A DNA stretch of 64,000 nucleotides from Euglena gracilis (taxonomy: Eukaryota; Euglenida; Euglenophyceae; Euglenales): positions 7,876,634 to 7,940,633 of the forward strand of contig CP154954.1 in NCBI GenBank assembly GCA_039621445.1. The letters run 5' to 3'. The notes beneath the pieces were generated by a model. That model searched no databases, was not told the DNA's origin, and saw only the letters and a list, made by a program, of their open reading frames with translations. Each line of letters begins with the position of its first letter. Within the stretch, counting starts at the first letter, position 1. The position numbers were made by a program, and so were the translations under genes. Positions 42,701 to 51,700 of this stretch are shown piece after piece.

Positions 42701-45700
42701 AGCTCGATGCGCTTCGCAGCCGCAATCCCGGATCCGGGTGAGGACCAGGAGGGGGGGGGGGCAGAGGCTGGGGGCGGTTGAGCTGGAAAAAAGCTGCTGA
42801 CCGCACGGGCGACAGTGGGCAGAGCTTCGCCCCATAAACGAGAGCTGGCGGAAATGAGGCCCACTGACAGGGGCACATGGCCCAGAAACCCCAAAAACCC
42901 AAAAAAAAACCAAAAGGGCAAACAAAGGGACAAGCCAACCGCTAGAACGGAAAATAGATCCAGATGGGGGGGATTTTGAAAGAAATCTGCCACGGCTCAC
43001 GAGGAAAAAAATTGGGCAGCATTTTTCCATTGGTGTAAAATTTGGCAGTCCCCCAGCCAAGCAAAACAGTCAAGTGGGCCAGCTGCATAGTCAGACATTG
43101 GGGGAAGTTGAGCGCCTTCAGCTTAAGGAAAAAAACCTGCAACAAAACAAAAACCAAGGATTTGGAATGAAAAGAACGCGAAAAAAAGAACCAACGGGGC
43201 ACACAAAAAACAACCACACCCCCCACCAACCCCAGGGACAACCCCCAAAACGATCCCCCAGTCATACCCCACCCCCCCCCCTTTGGGGGTCCACGACTGA
43301 AACAACCCCTCCCACCCCCCCCACCTGCACAACTGGCCAGAAGCAAATTTTCGAAGCCACCTGCAACCCCCGACCAGAATGATGGTCGTACGCACCCCCT
43401 CACCTGCAACCCCTGACCGGGGGTGGCCATTGTTCAGGGTTGGTCGGTGGGCAAGGGGGGGGGGGGTAAATTGGGCCGATTCCGGCATCAATCCTGGGCC
43501 TAACCCTAACCCCGTTCCTTCAATAAACCAAAGATCTCCTCTTGGGGGATCAAAAAGTGCACCTGCCATCGACATTTTATTGCATGTGTATGTGCACATA
43601 TGCACATATGCGCATATGCACACACTCATATGCACACACATATGCACACACGTTGCAAAAATCACATGCTTGAACAGAATTCAAGGGGAGTTCAAGCAGC
43701 AATTATTAGTTGTCAAGCACAAAAGCAGAGGTTCCCGAGATGGACAGTTTCAAATCGAAACATATGCACTGTGCTTTCTGGTGGTTCTCCCAGCAATGTC
43801 TGCCCTGCAACCCCCCTCCCGCATCCCGGGAGGGGACACACCCGCCGGGCTGGGGCCACTGTTCCCGCACGCGGCGCAGTGCCCGATTGCCAGGGCCCGG
43901 ACCTGGCCACTGCCGAACAGCTCGCCGGCAACCAGCTGGCCTGTCAGCAGGCCGTAGGGGAAGGTGACTACGGCCTTCGGGGCGAGAGGGGGGGGGGGGG
44001 GGGTGGAAGGGGGGGGTTTTTCAAAACAAAACTTGAAATAACAACTTATAGGAAATTGTATAAACAAAAAAAAAAAAAAAAAAACACAGAAAAAAAAAAA
44101 CTAGAAAAAAAAAAAAAAAGTGGGCGGGTCAGAAGCAGGACATCGCTTGAGGACCCCCCCCTGGTGGGGGGGGGGTCCAGCTCAGAGGCTGGAAGATTTG
44201 GCTGAGCTGGAAAAAAGCTGCTGACTGAGGTCACCCAGCTGGAAGTGGGCCAGAGTGAAACCGCCAGTTGGGCAAAAAATCGATTTTTTGACCTGAAATT
44301 TGCCTGGCCAGCCCTTTTCCAACACATTTTCGCCCATTTTTGGGGCCATTTTTGCACCCAGAAAGCCAAAATCCATATTGACATGGGGGGGGGGGGGTGG
44401 GGGGGGGGGGGGGGAAAACAAACCTGAAATTTGCATGGCCAGCCCTTTCCAAACACATTTTCGCCCATTTTGGGGGGCCATTTTGGCACCCAAGAAAGCC
44501 CAAAAATCCATATTCCAGGTTGGGAAATCTGCCGCTGGCTGGAAAAAAGGCTGGCTGCTGGGCTCAGAATTTTTCCCACTGTGGCGGGCGTCACTTGGTG
44601 GTCTCCCCCAGAGAGAATCAGAGTGGTGGCCTCAGGCATGTTGATCAGGACATTGGCTGGGTTGACGCCTCCGCTGTAGGCCCACACTTTGCCGGTCAAC
44701 GTCACCTGCAATGACAGAACACAAGGAGGCCAGCGAACAAGGATTCGTATGAGGAAAAAAGGGGACACGCAGATGGAATCATCCGATTTCATATGGACAG
44801 GGATTTTTGAAGAAGAAAAAAAAGGCAACGGGGGCACAGGCCGCCACCCACCCACCAACCCACCCACCCACCGCTGAAAGTGCTCCCCTGCAGCAGGATT
44901 CAATTAATGGGCAGGGGGGGGGTCGGACCACCCCCCTCTGGTCAAGGAGACAACGCTCACTTAAACCCTGCACTTGCCTTGCATTTCCAACCTTTAGAAT
45001 CCGAGGGGAAGGGTCCGGACCCCCCCCCCAGCACAAACCTGGCCAGAAGCAAATTTTTGTGATGCCGCAGAATGACAAAATCCCCCTAGGTCATCCCCCA
45101 GGTCGACCGGAGACAGGTTGACAGGAGAATGACAAAATCCCCCAGGTTGTGAAAAATGGGGGTGGGGTTTGTTGTGCGGTTTGTTGTGTCGCATTTCTTG
45201 AGGGCCTGTGAAAAGCTAACACTTTCCGAAATGCCGCCAAAAGCTGACAAGGTGTCAAAATCGGGAATGATTCACCCTTCCCCGCACCACACCTTCGATT
45301 CAACCATCCTTAGTGGTGATTTTTTTGGGCAAGAAATCACTGTTTTCAAAACACCTTGAAATAACACCTTAATAATGCCTCAAAATACCTGATTGTTTTC
45401 GAAATTGTTGGTCAAACCAAATTTGTTTATCATTTGGGGGGATTATTTGGGCAAAACTTCGAAATCAAAAATTGACCCAAAAACCCCTCCACAGGTTCTG
45501 GTGGTCCCTTTTTTGGCGTTTTTGGGCATTTTTGAAAAATTGGAGCATTTGGCATATTTTCTGCACCAATTTCATTCAGTTTGGTGAGTTTTTTTTTTGC
45601 AACAGTTCTGGTGCTGTTCCTTTTTTTCCCTGTGCGTTCACAGCTGCCAGAGGGGGGGGGTTATTATTTGGTCGGCCGAAGTCGGTCCTCGGGGGGGGGG

Positions 45701-48700
45701 GAGGTCATTGTTTGGGGGCAGGATTACAATGGATGGAGGGAGAAAGATCCCCCGGAAACCCAATTAATTTTTGCACTGAGATTTTTTGAAAGTGTGTCAA
45801 ATGTTGTTGTGGGGAGCTTTTTGCAGCCGAAATTTTCCGGCATTTTACCCCGGATTGGATAGTAGTTGGCGCTGTGGTATGGCGTTATTATGACCTGAAG
45901 GCATGAAGAAGGAAATGAGAATTCATGGACGTGAGAAAAACACTGCTTAAAATCATTGTCTCACGATATCACTGTTCCAGACTGGAGCTCTGGTCCAACA
46001 ATTTGCACACATGCAAACCTGCGTCCCCATCATGTTGATCACCACACTGGCGGAGGCCGGCCCCTCAATGTCCACACCCCAGATGGTGTCCCACTCTCCT
46101 GGGAGGACACTCAGGACGTTGACGCCCGGCTTGGCGGTGACGATCAGCTCGCCGTAGGACTCCGAGAGGGCGGCGGTGTCCTCCATGGCCCCGAGCGCCC
46201 CGCTGTGCCACAGGAAATACTGAGACAGGGTCTGGAAGTCGGGGGCAGACGGGGGCTTCGGGGGGAAGCCTGGGCAGTCTGGGTCGGTTCCATGACCCAA
46301 AGGAGGAATCAAAAAAAAAAAGAAATGAAGCTGAAAGGACAAAACCTGAAAGGAAAATAATATTTTAAATTTGTAATATTTCCATGCTATTCCAGGGCAT
46401 CACTTGAGCACTAGAGCGGGTCCAGTTCACAGACTGGAAATTTTGGGTGTCCGTTTTTCACAGGCAGGGCGGAGTCAGGTTTGAAATCACTTGATGATCC
46501 CCAGAGGGAAAATTTGGGCACCCCTCCTCCCAGATGATGGGTAGTCTGCCCACCGGAACTGGTCGAAATGGGATTGAACCAGGAAGAAAAACCAAAAGTT
46601 TACCCCAATTTTCACCAATTGCTTTCACCAATTGCTTATCGTGCCCTCAACAAAAAAATTTCAGTCCAGCCGCCGGAATGGGGAAACAAAAAGGCAGCCT
46701 CAAACTACTGGCCCACACAGTCGAATGACAGGGGGCATTTATGGGGCCCCGGGCGGATTCCTGTGGGTGCTCATCCTGGGGGTGATGCCGACCTGGTCGG
46801 CCCGACCACCTGGTCGGCCCGACCATGGTCGGGCCGACCAGGTCGATAACTACCCCTGGGGGTGATACCGACCAGGTCGGTATCACCCCCAGGAATCTGC
46901 ATTACCCCCCCCCCTTTTGGAAATTTAAGCCCCCCCCCCGGGTTTCCAAAAGACGAGATCAACATGCACCCGAAAAGGGGTTGTCAGATAAAAGGGGGTT
47001 ATTTTGTTAATGAAAGGGATAGGGTTAGGTCGACTTGAGAAGGGGTTGGCAGATAAAAGGGGTTTATTTTGTTAATGAAAGGGATAGGGTTAGGTCGACT
47101 TGCACCCGAAAAGGGGTTGGCAGATAAAAGGGGTTGCCAGATAAAAGGGGTTTTTTTGTTAATGAAAGGGATAGGGTTAGGTCTACTTGCACCCGAGAAG
47201 GGGTTGGCAGGTAAAAGGGGTTGATTTTGTTAATGAAAGGGATAGGGTTAGGTCGACTTGCACCCAAAAAGGGGTTGGCGGATAAAAGGGGTTGATTTTG
47301 TTAATGAAAGGGATAGGGTTAGGTCGACTTGCACCCAAGAATTATGGGTTGGCGGATAAAGGGGGTTTATTTTGTTAATGAAAGGGATAGGGTTAGGTCG
47401 ATTTGCACCCGAGAAGGGGTTGGCAGATAAAAGGGGTTGCCAGATAAAAGGGTTTTTTTTGTTAATGAAAGGGATAGGGTTAGGTCTATTTGCACCCGAA
47501 AAGGGGTTGGCGGATAAAGGGGGTTTATTTTGTTAATGAAAGGGATAAGGTTAGGTCGACTTGCACCCGAAAAGGGGTTGGTAGATAAAAGGGGGTTATT
47601 TTGTTAATGAAAGGGATAGGGTTAGGTCGACTTGAGAAGGGGTTGGCAGATAAAAGGGGTTTATTTTGTTAATGAAAGGGATAGGGTTAGGTCGACTTGC
47701 ACCCGAAAAGGGGTTGGCAGATAAAAGGTGTTGGCAGATAAAAGGGGTTTTTTTGTTAATGAAAGGGATAGGGTTAGGTCTACTTGCACCCGAGAAGGGG
47801 TTGGCAGGTAAAAGGGGTTGATTTTGTTAATGAAAGGGATAGGGTTAGGTCGACTTGCACCCGAAAAGGGGTTGGCAGATAAAAGGGGTTGCCAGATAAA
47901 AGGGGTTTTTTTGTTAATGAAAGGGATAGGGTTAGGTCTATTTGCACCCGAAAAGGGGTTGGCAGGTAAAAGGGGTTGATTTTGTTAATGAAAGGGATAG
48001 GGTTAGGTCGACTTGCACCCGAAAAGGGGTTGGCGGATAAAAGGGGTTGATTTTGTTAATGAAAGGGATAGGGTTAGGTCGACTTGCACCCAAGAATTAT
48101 GGGTTGGCGGATAAAGGGGGTTTATTTTGTTAATGAAAGGGATAGGGTTAGGTCGATTTGCACCCGAGAAGGGGTTGGCAGATAAAAGGGGTTGCCAGAT
48201 AAAAGGGTTTTTTTTGTTAATGAAAGGGATAGGGTTAGGTCTATTTGCACCCGAAAAGGGGTTGGCGGATAAAGGGGGTTTATTTTGTTAATGAAAGGGA
48301 TAAGGTTAGGTCGACTTGCACCCGAAAAGGGGTTGGTAGATAAAAGGGGTTTATTTTGTTAATGAAAGGGATAGGGTTAGGTCGACTTGCACCCGAAAAG
48401 GGGTTGGCAGATAAAGGGGGTTGGCAGAAAAATGGGGTTTATTTTGTTAATGAAAGGGATAGGGTTAGGTCGACTTGCACCCGAGAAGGGGTTGGCGGAT
48501 AAAGAGGGTTTATTTTGTTAATGAAAGGGATAGGGTTAGGTCGATTTGCACCCGAGAAGGGGTTGGCAGATAAAAGGTGTTGCCAGATAAAAGGGGTTTT
48601 TTTGTTAATGAAAGGGATAGGGTTAGGTCTACTTGCACCCGAGAAGGGGTTGGCAGGTAAAAGGGGTTGATTTTGTTAATGAAAGGGATAGGGTTAGGTC

Positions 48701-51700
48701 GACTTGCACCCGAAAAGGGGTTGGCGGATAAAAGGGGTTGATTTTGTTAATGAAAGGGATAGGGTTAGGTCGACTTGCACCCAAGAATTATGGGTTGGCG
48801 GATAAAGAGGGTTTATTTTGTTAATGAAAGGGATAGGGTTAGGTCGATTTGCACCCGAGAAGGGGTTGGCAGATAAAAGGGGTTGCCAGATAAAAGGGTT
48901 TTTTTTGTTAATGAAAGGGATAGGGTTAGGTCTATTTGCACCCGAAAAGGGGTTGGCGGATAAAGGGGGTTTATTTTGTTAATGAAAGGGATAAGGTTAG
49001 GTCGACTTGCACCCGAAAAGGGGTTGGTAGATAAAAGGGGTTTTTTTTGTTAATGAAAGGGATAGGGTTAGGTCGACTTGCACCCGAAAAGGGGTTGGCA
49101 GTTAAAACGGGTTGATTTTGTTAATGAAAGGGATAGGGTTAGGTCGACTTGCACCCGAAAAGGGGTTGGCGGATAAAGGGGGTTTATTTTGTTAATGAAA
49201 GGGATAGGGTTAGGTCGATTTGCACCCGAGAAGGGGTTGGCAGATAAAAGGGGTTGCCAGATAAAAGGGATTTTTTTGTTAATGAAAGGGATAGGGTTAG
49301 GTCTACTTGCACCCGAAAAGGGGTTGGCGGATAAAGGGGGTTTATTTTGTTAATGAAAGGGATAAGGTTAGGTCGACTTGCACCCGAAAAGGGGTTGGTA
49401 GATAAAAGGGGTTTATTTTGTTAATGAAAGGGATAGGGTTAGGTCGACTTGCACCCGAAAAGGGGTTGGCAGATAAAGGGGGTTGGCAGAAAAATGGGGT
49501 TGATTTTGTTAATGAAAGGGATAGGGTTAGGTCGACTTGCACCCGAAAAGGGGTTGGCAGTTAAAACGGGTTGATTTTGTTAATGAAAGGGATAGGGTTA
49601 GGTCGACTTGCACCCGAAAAGGGGTTGGCAGATAAAAGGGGTTGCCAGATAAAAGTGTTTTTTTTTTTGTTAATGAAAGGGATAGGGTTAGGTCGACTTG
49701 CACCCGAGATGGGGTTGGCAGGTAAAAGGGGTTGATTTTGTTAATGAAAGGGATAGGGTTAGGTCGATTTGCACCCGAAAAGGGGTTGGCAGATAAAGGG
49801 GGTTGGCAGAAAAATGGGGTTTATTTTGTTAATGAAAGGGATAGGGTTAGGTCGATTTGCACCCGAGAAGGGGTTGGCGGATAAAAGGGGTTTTTTTGTT
49901 AATGAAAGGGATAGGGTTAGGTCGACTTGCACCCGAGAAGGGGTTGGCGGATAAAAGGTGTTGATTTTGTTAATGAAAGGGATAGGGTTAGGTCGACTTG
50001 CACCTGAAAAGGGGTTGGCGGATAAAAGGTGTTGATTTTGTTAATGAAAGGGATAGGGTTAGGTCGACTTGCACCCGAAAAGGGGTTGGCGGATAAAAGG
50101 TGTTGATTTTGTTAATGAAAGGGATAGGGTTAGGTCGACTTGCACCCGAAAAGGGGTTGGCGGATAAAAGGTGTTGATTTTGTTAATGAAAGGGATAGTG
50201 TTAGGTCGACTTGCACCCAAGAATTAGGGGGGGTTTCCCATGGACCCATGGACATGTAGGGTAAATTGAGTAACCCCCCCCCCCCCTAATTGTCACCCCC
50301 CCCCCTAATACTCGCCAGGGGGGTCAAAACGCTCCCGAGGGGGTGCCATACATATGTGGGGGGTCACGTTATTAAAATTTTTTAATTAAATTTTTACTTT
50401 ACTTAACAATTGACCTATTCAAACGAAGGGGGGGGGGCTTAAATTTCCAAAAGGTGGGGGGGGTAATGCGGATTTCTGGGGGTCGGGCCGACCAGGTCGG
50501 CATCACCCCCAGAGGTCGGTATCCCACCAACAGGGGTCGGGCCGACCACAGGTCGGGCCGACCAGGTCGGCATCACCCCCAGGATGAGCACCCACAGGAA
50601 TCCGCACGGAGCCCATTTATGGGATTGGTCTGGATGAGGTTTGGACAAATTGCAGGCAAAATAAATCTGAAACAGATTTTGGAGAAAGGAAAGGTGGGTT
50701 GCAAATGGGCTGCCCAGCCGGGGTTTGGTTCAAAAATTTGCTTTGATTTTCTATTCCAGTAAAACTGTTTTCCCCCGCTCCTTTGGCATTGTGAAGGTCG
50801 AAAGGTACTTGGAGCCTGTTTTTGCCGAGCCCAAACTTCTTTGTTGCAGGGTTCAGCTGCACTCCGCCGTCCACCGTGATGGCGTCTGGCTGAACCGAGC
50901 TTGCCACAGCGGTCCCCTGCACCACACCATAGCAGGTCGCTGGGATGCTGTTTCGCAGGTGTCCGGCCACTTGGACATTCCCATCCACACTGGGGACAGG
51001 GCTGCTCTCCAACCGGGGGAGGGGGTGGTTCGGGACGCGGGGGGGGACGCGGGGGGGGGGGGCACGGGGGGGGTACGGGGGGGGGAACTCGTCCAACTGC
51101 CCCAGCACATTTTCTTTGGCGTCACCCAAATTTGTGTGTCATTCTCCTTTGGTCGACCAAAAAATGTGCCCGGCCAGAATCCGGGACGCCGGGGGGGGAC
51201 GTGGGGGGGGGACGCGGGGGGGACGCGGGGGGGAACACCCCCACAACATGGACCCTAAAAATAAAAAAAAGCGACGCAAAAAAAAACACAAACAAATGCA
51301 AAAAAAACCACAAATTGCATGCGAAAACCTTTAGGAGCTCCCCCAGGATGTACACTTTTCCAGTGGGGGGGGTCGGATCGGGAGTGCCTTGGAGTGCCTG
51401 CCCAGGCAGGCACCCCCCCCCCCCCCCCCGGGGGGGGGTGGCACCCGACTGAAATACAGCCTGCTGCCGACGCAGCGCAGGATAGCCCTGTTCTGCACAC
51501 GACAGGTCCAGGTCTCCTCCTGTCTGCACACCGCCGCCAACGTACCCGCCATTGATGTGCAGGTCACCGCCAGTCACATGAGCAACCGGAGAGGCAGCTG
51601 GAGCAAGGATGGACACAGCACGGTACCAAGCGGCCCCGGCGGCGGCACAGGGCCCAGAGAGTGCACCACTGTACGGTGCCTGCTGGCTGCCAATGTTGGC

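Noticed and set aside
42246-42800. Plus-strand open frame beginning SGRGKKG, like a histone H4/H2A tail
   Set aside because: Its first codon is TTG, the resemblance ends after seven residues, and nothing resembling a histone fold follows.
46963-50220. CRISPR-like array
   Set aside because: Units are contiguous with only variant modules between them; there are no unique spacers, and the locus is eukaryotic.
46963-50220. Telomere or subtelomere end
   Set aside because: GGGTTAGG occurs once per ~72-bp unit and the array is enclosed by transposon ends with a target duplication.
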